Positions 51,730 through 62,700 of a DNA stretch of 64,000 nt are shown here, one piece after another. The position numbers and the translations under genes are program-made. The DNA comes from Pseudomonas sp. Choline-02u-1 (GTDB lineage: Bacteria; Pseudomonadota; Gammaproteobacteria; Pseudomonadales; Pseudomonadaceae). Location: positions 124,001 to 188,000 of the forward strand of contig NZ_PJBC01000059.1 in the NCBI RefSeq assembly GCF_002836515.1, written 5' to 3'. Under the pieces are notes generated by a model. That model worked only from the letters and a program-made list of their open reading frames with translations, had not been told where the DNA came from and searched no databases. Position 1 is the stretch's first letter. Each line of letters opens with the position of its first letter.

Positions 51730-52419
51730 ATGTCGCAAAACCCGCCTCCCGCCCAATCCGCCTACGTCCTGCATTCGCGCGCCTACCGCGAATCCAGTGC
51801 TCTGGTCGACTTCCTCACGCCACAAGGGCGGCTGCGGGCGGTGTTGCGCAGTGCGCGGGGCAAGGCCGGGACGCTGGCGCGACCGTTTGTGGCGCTGGAG
51901 GTCGAGTTCCGTGGCAAGGGTGAGCTGAAAAACGTCGGGCGCATGGAGAGCTCTGGCACCTCCGCCTGGCTCAACGGCGAGGCGCTGTTCAGCGGTCTCT
52001 ATCTCAACGAACTGTTGATTCGCCTGCTGCCTGCCGAGGATCCGCATCCTGCGGTGTTTGATCACTATGCCGCGACCCTGTTGGCGCTCGCCGAAGGCCG
52101 ACCGCTTGAGCCATTGTTGCGCTCCTTCGAGTGGCGGCTGCTGGATGATCTTGGCTACGGTTTTTCCATGAATACAGACATACATGGCGATCCTGTTGCT
52201 GCGGACGGTCTCTATCGCCTGCAAGTCGATGCCGGGCTCGAGCGGGTTTATCTGTTGCAGCCAGGCCTGTTCAACGGCACTGAACTGCTGGCCATGGCCG
52301 AGGCCGACTGGTCGGCGCACGGTGCGCTGTCGGCGGCCAAGCGTCTGATGCGCCAGGCGCTGGCAGTCCATTTGGGCGGGCGTCCGCTTGTCAGTCGCGA
52401 GCTGTTTCGCAAGCCCTGA
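51730..52419 (+). CDS. recO: DNA repair protein RecO
   Basis: A 229-residue protein that loads RecA with RecR and RecF. N-terminal OB-fold (AYVLHSRAYRESSALVDFLT) and helical C-domain (LNELLIRLLPAEDPHPAVFD, FEWRLLDDLGYG). I used the ATG at 51730; ATG 51706 is open too. The upstream frame is a translated repeat and is not coding. Confidence 0.94.
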   Translation: MSQNPPPAQSAYVLHSRAYRESSALVDFLTPQGRLRAVLRSARGKAGTLARPFVALEVEFRGKGELKNVGRMESSGTSAWLNGEALFSGLYLNELLIRLLPAEDPHPAVFDHYAATLLALAEGRPLEPLLRSFEWRLLDDLGYGFSMNTDIHGDPVAADGLYRLQVDAGLERVYLLQPGLFNGTELLAMAEADWSAHGALSAAKRLMRQALAVHLGGRPLVSRELFRKP

Positions 52420-52458
52420 TATGCTGTGCGCCGAATTCTTCCCTTCAGGAGCGCACTC

Positions 52459-53202
52459 GTGACCACCAGCAATCGCATTCTTCTTGGCGTGAACATCGAC
52501 CACGTCGCCACCCTGCGTCAGGCCCGTGGCACGCGCTACCCGGATCCGGTCAAGGCGGCGCTGGACGCAGAAGAGGCGGGGGCCGATGGCATCACCGTGC
52601 ACCTGCGCGAAGATCGCCGGCACATCCAGGAACGCGACGTGTTGCTGCTCAAGGATGTGCTGCAAACGCGCATGAATTTCGAAATGGGCGTCACCGAAGA
52701 AATGATGGCGTTTGCCGAGCGTATTCGCCCCGCGCATATCTGTCTGGTGCCGGAAACCCGTCAGGAGTTGACCACTGAAGGTGGCCTGGATGTGGCGGGA
52801 CAGGAGGAACGCATCAGGGCTGCGGTGGAGCGGTTGTCGAAAATCGGCAGCGAAGTATCGCTGTTCATCGACGCCGACGAGCGGCAGATCGCCGCCTCCA
52901 AGCGCATCGGTGCGCCGGCGATCGAACTGCACACCGGGCGCTACGCCGATGCCGACACTCCCACCGAAGTGGCCGAAGAGCTCAAGCGCGTCGCTGATGG
53001 CGTCGCGTTCGGTCTGGCTCAGGGCCTGATCGTCAATGCCGGACATGGCCTGCATTACCACAACGTCGAAGCAGTGGCGGCGATCAAGGGCATCAACGAA
53101 CTGAATATCGGCCACGCGCTGGTGGCGCATGCGTTGTTCGTAGGGTTCAAGTCCGCCGTGTTCGAGATGAAAGCCCTGATCCTGGCCGCGGCCAAGGTTT
53201 AA
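52459..53202 (+). CDS. pdxJ: Pyridoxine 5'-phosphate synthase
   Basis: Last step of de novo vitamin B6 synthesis, joining aminoacetone phosphate derivative and deoxyxylulose phosphate. It has 247 residues: LLGVNIDHVATLRQARGTRY at the N-terminus, ITVHLREDRRHI, and GHGLHYHNVEAVAAIKGINE with LNIGHALVAHALFVG at the C-terminus. GTG start at 52459 with CAGGAG upstream. Confidence 0.97.
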   Translation: MTTSNRILLGVNIDHVATLRQARGTRYPDPVKAALDAEEAGADGITVHLREDRRHIQERDVLLLKDVLQTRMNFEMGVTEEMMAFAERIRPAHICLVPETRQELTTEGGLDVAGQEERIRAAVERLSKIGSEVSLFIDADERQIAASKRIGAPAIELHTGRYADADTPTEVAEELKRVADGVAFGLAQGLIVNAGHGLHYHNVEAVAAIKGINELNIGHALVAHALFVGFKSAVFEMKALILAAAKV

Positions 53203-53221
53203 AGGTCAGCGCGTAACAACT

Positions 53222-53309
53222 GTGGGAGCGGGCTTGCTCGCGAAAACGGTGGGTCAGCCAAAGATGATGTCGACTGACACCGCGCATTCGCGAGCAAGCC
53301 CGCTCCCAC
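53222..53309. repeat. Paired palindromic repeat, family A
   Basis: Head-to-head family A units, 88 bp, between convergent pdxJ and mltF. Confidence 0.95.
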
Positions 53310-53329
53310 AGTTGGATTTGAAGTGTTGG

Positions 53330-54790
53330 TTAGAGCGGGGCAGGTTCCTGCGCCGGTTTCGATTTGTCGATCGCCGGCACATGCAGGTTGCCCTCGGCCA
53401 CCTGATCGCCTTCAAGCTGCGGCTGGGTCACCCAGGTCAGGATGTCGTAGTAACGACGAATGTTCGCCACGAAGTGCACCGGTTCGCCACCGCGGGCGTA
53501 ACCGTAGCGGGTCTTGCTGTACCACTGCTTCTGCGACAGGCGCGGCAGTATCTTTTTCACATCCAGCCACTTGTCCGGATTCAAGCCTTCCTTCGCCGCC
53601 AGCTTGCGTGCGTCATCCAGATGGCCGCTGCCGACGTTATACGCCGCCAGGGCGAACCAGGTGCGGTCCGGTTCCTGGATCGAATCGTCGAGCTGATCCT
53701 TCATATAAGCCAGGTACTTGGCGCCGCCCATGATGCTCTGCTTGGGATCGAGGCGGTTGGACACGCCCATCGCCTGCGCGGTGTTCTGGGTCAACATCAT
53801 CAGGCCGCGTACGCCGGTTTTCGAGGTCACCGTCGGCTGCCACAGCGATTCCTGATAGCCGATGGCCGCCAGCAGGCGCCAGTCGACTTTCTCTTTCTTC
53901 GCGTAGTTCTTGAAGTGCTGTTCGTATTTCGGCAGACGCTGCTGCAAATGCTGGGCAAAAGTGGTGGCGCCCATATAACCGAGTACATCGACATGGCCGT
54001 AGTAGCGGTCTTTCAGGCGTTGCAGGGTGCCGTTTTTCTGAACCTTGTCCAGATACGCATTGATTTCATTGAGCAGGCTGTTGTCTTCGCCCGGGCCAAC
54101 CGCCCAGCTCTGGCTGCGCGCGTCACCAAGGTCGAAAGCTACGCGGATATTGGTGAAGTACACTTGGTTCATCGCCACTTCGTTGGAGTCGACCAGCGTC
54201 AGGTCAATCTGGCCTTCATCGACCATGCGCAGCAGATCGACCACTTCAACTGCGTCGGATTCTTCGTACTCGATGCCGGGATATTTCTGCTTCAGTTCGG
54301 CCAGTTGCTCGGCGTGGGTACTGCCCTTGAGCACGGTGATCTTCTTGCCGACCAGATCCACCGGATCGGTGGGGCGCGACTGGCCGTTGCGGTAGATGAT
54401 CTGCGGGGTGACTTCAAGGTAGGAATGGGAGAACCGCACCTGCTTCTTGCGTTCATCGCTGCTGACCAGACCGGCGGCCGCGAGCACCGGGCCGTTCGGC
54501 TTGCCGACCTGATTGAACAGGTCGTCGAGATTGTCGGCGGTCTCGATCTTCAATTCGACGCCCAAATCGTCGGCGAAACGCTTCACCAGCTCGTATTCGA
54601 AGCCGGTTTCACCGCTGCGATCCTGAAAGTAGGTGGCGGGGCTGTTGCGGGTAACCACCCGCAGCACACCGTCCTCCTTTACGCGCTCGAGTGTGTTGGG
54701 TTTATCAACACAACCACCGAGCATCAGGAAGAGTCCGGTTGCGATCAGCCATTTGGCGTATCGCGGACGCAAAGCCGTTGGGAAAAACAT
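53330..54790 (-). CDS. mltF: Membrane-bound lytic murein transglycosylase F
   Basis: Outer-membrane lipoprotein of 486 residues that cleaves peptidoglycan glycan strands. Lipobox LMLGGC at about 21-26; a solute-binding-protein-like regulatory domain (about 40-270, VLRVVTRNSPATYFQDR); then the SLT domain with the catalytic Glu in LLAAIGYQESLWQP and the SKTGVRGLMMLT motif. Confidence 0.96.
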   Translation of the reverse strand: MFFPTALRPRYAKWLIATGLFLMLGGCVDKPNTLERVKEDGVLRVVTRNSPATYFQDRSGETGFEYELVKRFADDLGVELKIETADNLDDLFNQVGKPNGPVLAAAGLVSSDERKKQVRFSHSYLEVTPQIIYRNGQSRPTDPVDLVGKKITVLKGSTHAEQLAELKQKYPGIEYEESDAVEVVDLLRMVDEGQIDLTLVDSNEVAMNQVYFTNIRVAFDLGDARSQSWAVGPGEDNSLLNEINAYLDKVQKNGTLQRLKDRYYGHVDVLGYMGATTFAQHLQQRLPKYEQHFKNYAKKEKVDWRLLAAIGYQESLWQPTVTSKTGVRGLMMLTQNTAQAMGVSNRLDPKQSIMGGAKYLAYMKDQLDDSIQEPDRTWFALAAYNVGSGHLDDARKLAAKEGLNPDKWLDVKKILPRLSQKQWYSKTRYGYARGGEPVHFVANIRRYYDILTWVTQPQLEGDQVAEGNLHVPAIDKSKPAQEPAPL

Positions 54791-55075
54791 CTGCGCAGTA
54801 TACGCAAACGGCCACGGGCGCCATATCTCGACAGCGTAGGACGAGTCTGCTAGCGATCACAAATTCGCGCGAAATACCTTGAGAACGGGCCTTCAGGGCA
54901 CTTTGTTACATAAAAAATAAGCCGCGCTGAAACGCCCGATTTACCTGACTCCGAAGGCAGAAACACAGATTGCTACCCGAGTGCAACCGTGCGTAGCGTT
55001 TCGGGTGATGTTGAGGTCGGTTTAGGCTAGAATGCACGGCCTCAAAGCACACCCCTTCCCGAGGCTGTCCCGAAG
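54791..55075. promoter_or_regulatory. Divergent promoter region of mltF and purL
   Basis: 285 bp with no gene. TAGAAT at about 55028-55033 is a likely -10 box for purL, with a poor -35 (GTGATG) 17 bp upstream. I see no recognisable operator. Confidence 0.35.
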
Positions 55076-58000
55076 ATGTTGATCCTGCGCGGCGCTCCTG
55101 CCCTTTCTGCCTTTCGCCACAGCAAACTCCTTGAGCAACTGAGCCAGAAGGTTCCAGCTGTCAGTGGCCTGTATGCTGAATTCGCTCACTTCGCCGAAGT
55201 CACCGGCGTCCTGACCGGCGACGAACAGCAGGTGCTAGCGCGCCTTCTGAAGTACGGCCCAAGTGTTCCGGTTCAAGAGCCGACCGGCCGTCTGTTTCTG
55301 GTGTTGCCGCGTTTCGGCACCATCTCGCCGTGGTCGAGCAAGGCCAGCGACATCGCCCGCAACTGCGGCCTGAGCAAGGTCCTGCGCCTGGAACGCGGTA
55401 TCGCCTTCTATGTCGCCGGTGAGTTCAGCGAAGCCGAAGCCCAACTGATTTCGGACGCACTGCATGACCGCATGACCCAGATCGTGCTGGCCAACCTCGA
55501 GCAGGCCGCCGGTCTGTTCAGCCACGCCGAACCGAAGCCGCTGACCGCGATCGACATCCTCGGTGGCGGCCGCGCCGCGCTGGAAAAGGCCAACACCGAG
55601 CTGGGCCTGGCCTTGGCCGAAGACGAGATCGACTATCTGGTCAACGCCTTCAACGGTTTGAAGCGCAACCCGCACGACATCGAGCTGATGATGTTTGCCC
55701 AGGCCAACTCCGAGCACTGCCGTCACAAGATTTTCAACGCCAGTTGGGACATCGATGGTCAGAGCCAGGAAAAAAGCCTGTTCGGCATGATCAAGAACAC
55801 CTATCAGATGCACAGCGAAGGCGTGCTGTCCGCTTACAAGGACAACGCTTCGGTGATCGTCGGCAACGTTGCCGGCCGCTTCTTCCCGAACCCTGAAACG
55901 CGCCAGTACGGTGCGGTGCAGGAGCCGGTGCACATCCTGATGAAGGTCGAAACCCACAACCACCCGACCGCGATCGCCCCGTTCCCGGGCGCATCGACCG
56001 GTTCCGGCGGCGAGATCCGTGACGAAGGTGCAACTGGCCGTGGCGCCAAGCCAAAGGCTGGCCTGACCGGTTTCACCGTATCCAACCTGCAGATCCCTGG
56101 CTTCGAACAGCCATGGGAAGTGCCGTATGGCAAGCCTGAGCGCATCGTTACCGCACTGGACATCATGATCGAAGGCCCGCTCGGCGGCGCCGCGTTCAAC
56201 AACGAATTCGGTCGTCCGGCCCTGACTGGCTACTTCCGTACCTTCGAACAAGCGATCAGCACGCCGCACGGTGACGAAGTGCGCGGTTACCACAAGCCGA
56301 TCATGCTCGCAGGCGGCATGGGCAATATCCGCGAAGAACACGTCAAGAAAGGCGAGATCGTCGTCGGCTCCAAACTGATCGTCCTCGGCGGCCCGGCCAT
56401 GTTGATCGGTCTGGGCGGCGGCGCGGCTTCGTCGATGGCTACCGGCACCAGCTCGGCGGATCTGGACTTTGCTTCCGTGCAGCGTGAAAACCCTGAAATG
56501 GAGCGTCGCTGCCAGGAGGTCATCGACCGTTGCTGGCAACTCGGTGACAAGAACCCGATTAGCTTCATCCACGACGTCGGCGCGGGCGGTCTGTCCAACG
56601 CCTTCCCGGAACTGGTCAACGACGGCGACCGCGGTGGCCGTTTCGAACTGCGCAACATTCCCAACGACGAGCCGGGCATGGCCCCGCACGAAATCTGGTC
56701 GAACGAATCCCAGGAACGTTACGTGCTGGCGGTCGGCCCGGAAGACTTCGAGCGCTTCCAGGCGATCTGCGAACGCGAGCGTTGCCCGTTTGCCGTCGTC
56801 GGCGAAGCCACCGCCGAACCGCAACTGACCGTGACCGACAGCCACTTCGGCAACAACCCGGTGGACATGCCTCTGGAAGTGTTGCTGGGCAAGGCCCCGC
56901 GCATGCACCGTTCGGTGGTTCGCGAAGCTGAATTGGGTGATGACTTTGATCCGTCGAACCTCGACATTACCGAGTCCATCGAACGCGTTCTGCATCACCC
57001 GGCCGTGGCGAGCAAGAGCTTCCTGATCACCATCGGCGACCGCACCATCACCGGCCTCGTCGCCCGTGACCAGATGGTTGGCCCGTGGCAAGTGCCGGTG
57101 GCCGATGTTGCCGTCACCGCGACCAGTTTCGACGTCTACACCGGTGAAGCGATGGCAATGGGCGAGCGTACGCCGCTGGCTCTGCTGGACGCCCCGGCAT
57201 CGGGCCGCATGGCGATTGGCGAAACCATCACCAACATTGCCGCCTCGCGCATCAACAAGCTTTCCGACATCAAACTGTCGGCGAACTGGATGTCGGCGGC
57301 CGGCCACCCGGGCGAAGACGCGCGTCTGTACGACACCGTAAAAGCGGTCGGCATGGAGCTGTGCCCTGAGCTGGGCATCACCATTCCGGTGGGCAAGGAC
57401 TCGATGTCCATGGCCACCCGCTGGAACGACAACGGCGAAGAAAAAACCGTCACCTCGCCGATGTCGCTGATCGTCACCGGTTTCGCGCCAGTGGCTGACA
57501 TCCGTCAGACCCTGACCCCGGAACTGCGCATGGACAAGGGCACCACCGACCTGATCCTGATCGACCTCGGTCGCGGCCAGAACCGCATGGGTGCATCGAT
57601 CCTCGCGCAAGTCCACGGCAAGCTCGGCAAGCAAGCGCCGGACGTCGATGACGCCGAAGACCTGAAAGCCTTCTTCGCGGTGATCCAGGGCCTCAACGCC
57701 GACGGTCACCTGCTGGCCTACCACGACCGCTCCGATGGTGGTCTGCTGACTTCCGTGGTGGAAATGGCCTTCGCCGGCCACTGCGGTCTGAGCCTGAACC
57801 TGGACAGCGTTGCCGAATCCGCCTCGGAAATCGCCGCGATCCTGTTCAACGAAGAACTCGGCGCGGTGATCCAGGTTCGTCAGGACGCCACGCCGGACAT
57901 CCTCGCGCAATTCAGCGCTGCCGGTCTGGGCGACTGCGTGTCGGTGATCGGTCAGCCGATCAACAATGGCCAGATCAACATCACCTTCAACGGTGACACC

Positions 58001-58972
58001 GTGTTCGAAGGCCAGCGGCGTCTGCTGCAGCGTCAGTGGGCCGAGACCAGTTACCAGATCCAGCGTCTGCGCGACAACGCCGACTGCGCCGAGCAGGAAT
58101 TCGACGCGCTGCTGGAAGAAGACAACCCGGGTCTGAGCGTCAAGCTCAGCTACGACGTCAACCAGGATGTCGCCGCGCCTTACATCAAGAAAGGCATCCG
58201 TCCACAGGTTGCCGTGCTGCGCGAGCAGGGCGTCAACGGTCAGGTGGAAATGGCCGCCGCGTTCGACCGCGCCGGTTTCAGCGCGATTGATGTGCACATG
58301 AGCGATATCCTCGCCGGTCGTGTCGACCTCAACGAGTTCAAAGGCCTGGTGGCCTGCGGCGGTTTCTCCTACGGCGACGTGCTCGGCGCCGGTGAGGGCT
58401 GGGCCAAGTCGGCGCTGTTCAACAGCCGCGCCCGCGATGCGTTCCAGGGCTTCTTCGAGCGTAACGACAGCTTCACCCTCGGCGTGTGCAACGGTTGCCA
58501 GATGATGTCCAACCTGCACGAGCTGATCCCGGGCAGCGAGTTCTGGCCGCACTTTGTGCGCAACCGCTCCGAGCAGTTCGAAGCGCGCGTGGCGATGGTG
58601 CAGATCCAGGAGTCGAACTCGATCTTCCTGCAGGGCATGGCCGGTTCGCGCATGCCGATCGCCATCGCCCACGGTGAAGGTCACGCCGAGTTCGCCAGCG
58701 AAGAAGCACTGCTGGAAGCCGATCTGTCCGGTTGCGTGGCGATGCGTTTTGTCGATAACCACGGCAAGGTCACCGAAGCCTACCCGGCCAACCCGAACGG
58801 CTCGCCGCGGGGCATTACCGGCCTTACCAGCCGTGACGGTCGCGTGACGATCATGATGCCGCACCCGGAGCGGGTGTTCCGCGCGGTGCAGAACTCGTGG
58901 CGCTCGGAAGACTGGAACGAAGATGCACCGTGGATGCGTATGTTCCGTAATGCCCGTGTCTGGGTGAACTGA
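55076..58972 (+). CDS. purL: Phosphoribosylformylglycinamidine synthase
   Basis: Large single-chain FGAM synthase of purine synthesis, 1298 residues, as in other gamma-proteobacteria. The N-terminal domain, two AIRS-like domains (ANSEHCRHKIFNASW; THNHPTAIAPFPGASTGSGG) and a C-terminal glutamine amidotransferase domain (VNGQVEMAAAFDRAGF, catalytic Cys in LGVCNGCQMM, and HGEGHAEF). It begins MLILRGAPALSAFRH as in P. aeruginosa. A very long open frame on the opposite strand is an effect of base composition. Confidence 0.98.
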   Translation: MLILRGAPALSAFRHSKLLEQLSQKVPAVSGLYAEFAHFAEVTGVLTGDEQQVLARLLKYGPSVPVQEPTGRLFLVLPRFGTISPWSSKASDIARNCGLSKVLRLERGIAFYVAGEFSEAEAQLISDALHDRMTQIVLANLEQAAGLFSHAEPKPLTAIDILGGGRAALEKANTELGLALAEDEIDYLVNAFNGLKRNPHDIELMMFAQANSEHCRHKIFNASWDIDGQSQEKSLFGMIKNTYQMHSEGVLSAYKDNASVIVGNVAGRFFPNPETRQYGAVQEPVHILMKVETHNHPTAIAPFPGASTGSGGEIRDEGATGRGAKPKAGLTGFTVSNLQIPGFEQPWEVPYGKPERIVTALDIMIEGPLGGAAFNNEFGRPALTGYFRTFEQAISTPHGDEVRGYHKPIMLAGGMGNIREEHVKKGEIVVGSKLIVLGGPAMLIGLGGGAASSMATGTSSADLDFASVQRENPEMERRCQEVIDRCWQLGDKNPISFIHDVGAGGLSNAFPELVNDGDRGGRFELRNIPNDEPGMAPHEIWSNESQERYVLAVGPEDFERFQAICERERCPFAVVGEATAEPQLTVTDSHFGNNPVDMPLEVLLGKAPRMHRSVVREAELGDDFDPSNLDITESIERVLHHPAVASKSFLITIGDRTITGLVARDQMVGPWQVPVADVAVTATSFDVYTGEAMAMGERTPLALLDAPASGRMAIGETITNIAASRINKLSDIKLSANWMSAAGHPGEDARLYDTVKAVGMELCPELGITIPVGKDSMSMATRWNDNGEEKTVTSPMSLIVTGFAPVADIRQTLTPELRMDKGTTDLILIDLGRGQNRMGASILAQVHGKLGKQAPDVDDAEDLKAFFAVIQGLNADGHLLAYHDRSDGGLLTSVVEMAFAGHCGLSLNLDSVAESASEIAAILFNEELGAVIQVRQDATPDILAQFSAAGLGDCVSVIGQPINNGQINITFNGDTVFEGQRRLLQRQWAETSYQIQRLRDNADCAEQEFDALLEEDNPGLSVKLSYDVNQDVAAPYIKKGIRPQVAVLREQGVNGQVEMAAAFDRAGFSAIDVHMSDILAGRVDLNEFKGLVACGGFSYGDVLGAGEGWAKSALFNSRARDAFQGFFERNDSFTLGVCNGCQMMSNLHELIPGSEFWPHFVRNRSEQFEARVAMVQIQESNSIFLQGMAGSRMPIAIAHGEGHAEFASEEALLEADLSGCVAMRFVDNHGKVTEAYPANPNGSPRGITGLTSRDGRVTIMMPHPERVFRAVQNSWRSEDWNEDAPWMRMFRNARVWVN

Positions 58973-58977
58973 GGCCT

Positions 58978-59289
58978 GTGTTCAAGCTCGCATTTTTCGT
59001 TCCCGACAGTCATGTCGAGGTGGTCAAGGACGCTGTGTTCGCTGCCGGTGGCGGGCGGATCGGTGACTACGACCACTGTGCGTGGCAAGTGCTTGGCTCG
59101 GGTCAGTTTCGGCCGCTGGATGGCAGTCAGCCGTTTATTGGTGAGGCGGGGCAGGTTGAGCGGGTCGAGGAATGGAAGGTTGAGCTTGTCGTTACGGATG
59201 AGTTGATTGTTGCTGTTGTGGCAGCGTTGAAATTGAGCCATCCGTATGAGACGCCGGCTTATGAGGTGTGGCGGCTGGAGGATTTCTGA
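58978..59289 (+). CDS. NIF3/YqfO-like small protein
   Basis: A 103-residue protein that corresponds to the inserted CutA-like domain of NIF3/YqfO proteins: FKLAFFVPDSHVEVVKDAVF, GDYDHCAWQVLGSGQFRPL and HPYETPAYEV at the end. The function is unknown. GTG start five bases after the purL stop with GAGG close by, so it is probably co-transcribed with purL. Confidence 0.88.
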   Translation: MFKLAFFVPDSHVEVVKDAVFAAGGGRIGDYDHCAWQVLGSGQFRPLDGSQPFIGEAGQVERVEEWKVELVVTDELIVAVVAALKLSHPYETPAYEVWRLEDF

Positions 59290-59310
59290 TCCTTTTGGCG
59301 GCTGAACGGG

Positions 59311-59346
59311 AAACCCGCAGATGAGTGATTGTCTGCGGGTTTTTTG
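59311..59346 (+). terminator. Terminator after the purL unit
   Basis: Stem AACCCGCAGA / TCTGCGGGTT followed by TTTT. Confidence 0.92.
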
Positions 59347-59644
59347 TTGGCGCCGATTTTGTGAGCGATAGCCTTACAGCCGAGCAGTGGCAAGATCAAG
59401 ATCAAGAGCACTCGAGCTGGCGCTCATTGTTGAGTGGTTAGAAGCGGGTGGTTGGCTTTGGATGGTGGGTGTGGCTGCCCTCATCGGAACGCCGCCAGCC
59501 CAACCCTCTCCCTACGGGCCGTCCGACATTTTGGGAGGGTTAGGGTGAGGGTGGCGATCTGAAGTCTGTTAAAGCAATGTCTGAATCGGCACAACCTTCC
59601 CACCTGCCGCTCAAGCGCTGCGGACAATCACAGCTCTAGGGCAT

Positions 59645-59678
59645 AAAAAAACCACTGGGCTTGCAAACCCAGTGGTTT
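59645..59678 (-). terminator. Terminator of the toxin-like gene
   Basis: Stem AAACCACTGGG / CCCAGTGGTTT with T-run on the minus strand, about 25 bp after the stop codon. Confidence 0.92.
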
Positions 59679-59702
59679 CCGAAACCTGCAAGCGGCCCCG
59701 CG

Positions 59703-62700
59703 TTACGTCACCTGCACCAACTTCACGTCCGTTTCAAGCATTTGGATCAGTGTGCGCAGGTATTTGAACCCCTGATCTTTCTTCTCCCAACGATCGACGA
59801 ACAACAAGCCTTTGTCATTCACCTGGATCGGCGTGACAACAATGTCGCCGGTCTTGGATTTATGCACCAGGCGGGCTCCGCTCGAGCCTTCGTATTCGAT
59901 CAGGAACAATCCGGGATGGGTCAATCTACTGCGGCTGACAGATGGCGCCGCGGCTGGTTTTTTCTTACCGGCGACGGCTACTTCCATGAGGAAATCGCTT
60001 CGCAGGCCGCGGTGATGGATACCGCGCTTTTCAGCCACGTCGGCGACGATTTGCCCTGTGCCGCGGTGGATATCTCTGGCGAGCTCAGTGGCGGTATCGC
60101 GTACATGGAGGCTGACGGCTGACAGGGTGTCTGCCAGGCCCGGCACGCCGAGATTGTAATTGGTGTGCGCACTGCCAATGAGCGCTACCCATTTGTGCGG
60201 CCCGTTCGCCAGTTGGTCGGCCTCGATCACCTGAGTTGCGAAATAGCTGAGCATCTCGTTTCGCGAAACAACTTCGTCCGAAAGTCCCTTGAGGTGGTAA
60301 GACGCTGTGCAATCGAGCGCTTTGATGCGGATATTGTATTTCGCCGCTGCCTGATAGACCTCAGTGTACGTATCGTTCCCCTCATAGGCTCGCATATGCC
60401 CGCGGTCTTGATGGCGCAGATAAGTTTTGAGCCTGTCCGGCATGCGCTGGGTCTGTAGAAAGATATTCAGATCGGCCTGATGCAAATCGGTCAATACATG
60501 CTCCACGTACAACGTGTCGTAACCGGCTTGCTTGAGTCCCTTCATGTGCTTCTTCAGCAGCGCTTTGCTCGAAACATCCCCATGAGCTTCGCCGATCACC
60601 AGGTTCAGGCGCCGCTCGGACAATTGCTGTAGAAAACCCTCGAACGAAGTATCGGACGTGAGCGATGGCAGGATCGGCGCTTCGGGAGGGGTGTAATCGG
60701 TAAACGTGTCTCGGGCCTTTTTCTCCAGGCGCTTGCGACTGTCAATGAAGGCGTCGTAGGCCACTTGCTCACTTGCGAGCACCGGGCGGTAGTGGGAATC
60801 CATGGAGTAGGGTTTATGCAGCATTCGGGCGATGTCGTCACGCAGTGACGGAGCAATGTCGTAGTCGCTGAAATGATCAACCACAGCGGCAGTTTCCGCT
60901 GGCTTCAAGACCGGTTGGGGTGCCTTGTACGCGGTCGGTGTCTGTACAAGGTAATCGCCCTTGGCCGCCGCATCCCCGGCGATTGAACCTGGTGAATCCA
61001 GTCCGACACGTTGGGGCTGGTACAGGTCGATGTCTTCAACCCGCACGGCAATGGCATCGTGCAGGTCGGCCAGGCCAGGCGTGTTATCGAAGGTGCTCAT
61101 GCGTGTCTGTTCGGTGAGGGCGATCCAGCGTTCCTCGGTTACTTCAGCGCTGTCGGCGGACAGTGTCTTGTGCGAGTAGAAATTTCTGATGCTGTTGCTT
61201 CGTGGGGTCAGTGGCGAGAGGTCGGCCAGTACCATGGCGTGTTCCAGTTGATAACTGGTCGAGGCGTCCAGTGCATGAATCGTCAAGCCCTTTTCCCGGG
61301 CTGTGCGCACCAGTGCCAGATACGAGTATGACGCGTCCTTCTCGTGGCCCAGCGCGCGGTCAACCGCTTTGAGATGGGTTTTGATGTGCTTCCATGTCCC
61401 ACCCTTGTTCATCTTTTCCAGCTTGGGGTAAAACACATCCCCCGCCAGATACTCGACATAAAGGCGCTTGAAACCGCTTGCAACGAGCTCGTCGACATGG
61501 TCGATCAGCAGTTGTTTACTGGCAATAGAGCCTGGCTGGGCGCCGATCACCAGGTTTTTCCCTTTGAGGGCGTCGCTGGCGATCAACTGTGCAATTGAAG
61601 TATCGGCAGCAACGGCCGGGACTTCGGCCCGAGCGGGCAGGGGGGCGAGTTCGGCGAAATGACGTGTGGCATCGGTGGTGAGTTTTTCGACCTGTAACAG
61701 GTAGGCGGTGCGTGTCGAGGCGAGTTCCTCGGCCGCACCGAACAAGATCACGTGGGGATTGGTACCCATGTAGTCCTGGCTGCGCAGGATGATGTTTTCC
61801 CGGTTTTGCGGATTCATCACTGTTTCGACGCGCTGGCGATACTTGTCCGCCACGCCATAATCCTTGTGCGGGCCAGGAGTCTCGGGCACGGCATCGTACT
61901 TTGGCGCGCCGCCGGTCATTCCGCTGCGCACCATCATGCCCTTTGCGTTGGGCACCACCAGGATGCCGGTCGAAACGAGGTCAGGGGAGTTCGGCTTTGG
62001 TATATAAAGCAAATGGCGTCCGAGTGCGTCGGGATTTTTCCCCGTGTAGTAAAGCTGACTTCTGAAAACCACCACACGCATGTCGTTCCACTCGGGTTGG
62101 GGCTCGACCTGATTGATCAGCGTCACCACGTTCTGCTGTTCGTTGCTGGCGGTGGCGATTGCTTGGCGCAACGGCCGATGCACGGGTTTGAGTGAACGCA
62201 GGGCGGGGCGCAAATCGGTCAGTACCGCGCCGGTGCTGTTGAACAGATAACCGAGCAAATGCTGGAAGGCTTCGCCATGCTCACCCTGACGATAAGCGTG
62301 CAGCGCGAGCATGGCGTCCTTGAAGGCCAGTAGCAGACCGGTGCTCAGGCTCAACAGCGGAAAGGGCGCAGTGGCAACGGCGGCGATCCATTCCACCGTT
62401 GTCCAGATCAGGCCAGCGATCATTTCGGCGCGACTGCTGGTAGTGGCATCGACGTTGTCGATCCGCCGTTGCAGCTTCATGTTGTAAAGCGCCGAGCGCA
62501 GATCGCTGACGGCAGCGGTGGCCGGTGTTGAATCGTAGCGTGCCGGGCTGGGCGTCGTTTTATTGAGGTTTTCGGGGAGCTGTTTTTTAGCGTTCTCAAG
62601 GAACGTCCGTACGCGCGTCTGTGCACTCACGCCAACCCGAGACGTGAGGTATTCGATCATGCCGGCCTGCTGCTGAAGCAAATAGTTGAACAGGCGTGCT

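Larger units (their letters stand above)
59290..59702. other. 413-bp region between the NIF3-like gene and the toxin-like gene
   Basis: Contains two terminators (listed) and, at about 59501-59550, an imperfect inverted repeat CAACCCTCTCCC ... GGGAGGGTTAGGG, of a kind often scattered in pseudomonad genomes. No gene seen. Confidence 0.5.

Noticed and set aside
9576..53309. Regular short palindromes as a possible CRISPR array
   Set aside because: The copies are scattered kilobases apart, paired and inverted, with no regular spacers and no cas genes.
55235..58864. 1209-codon open frame on the minus strand opposite purL
   Set aside because: It is a mirror of the GC-rich codon pattern of purL, with Arg/Val/Gly/His-rich composition and no recognisable domain.
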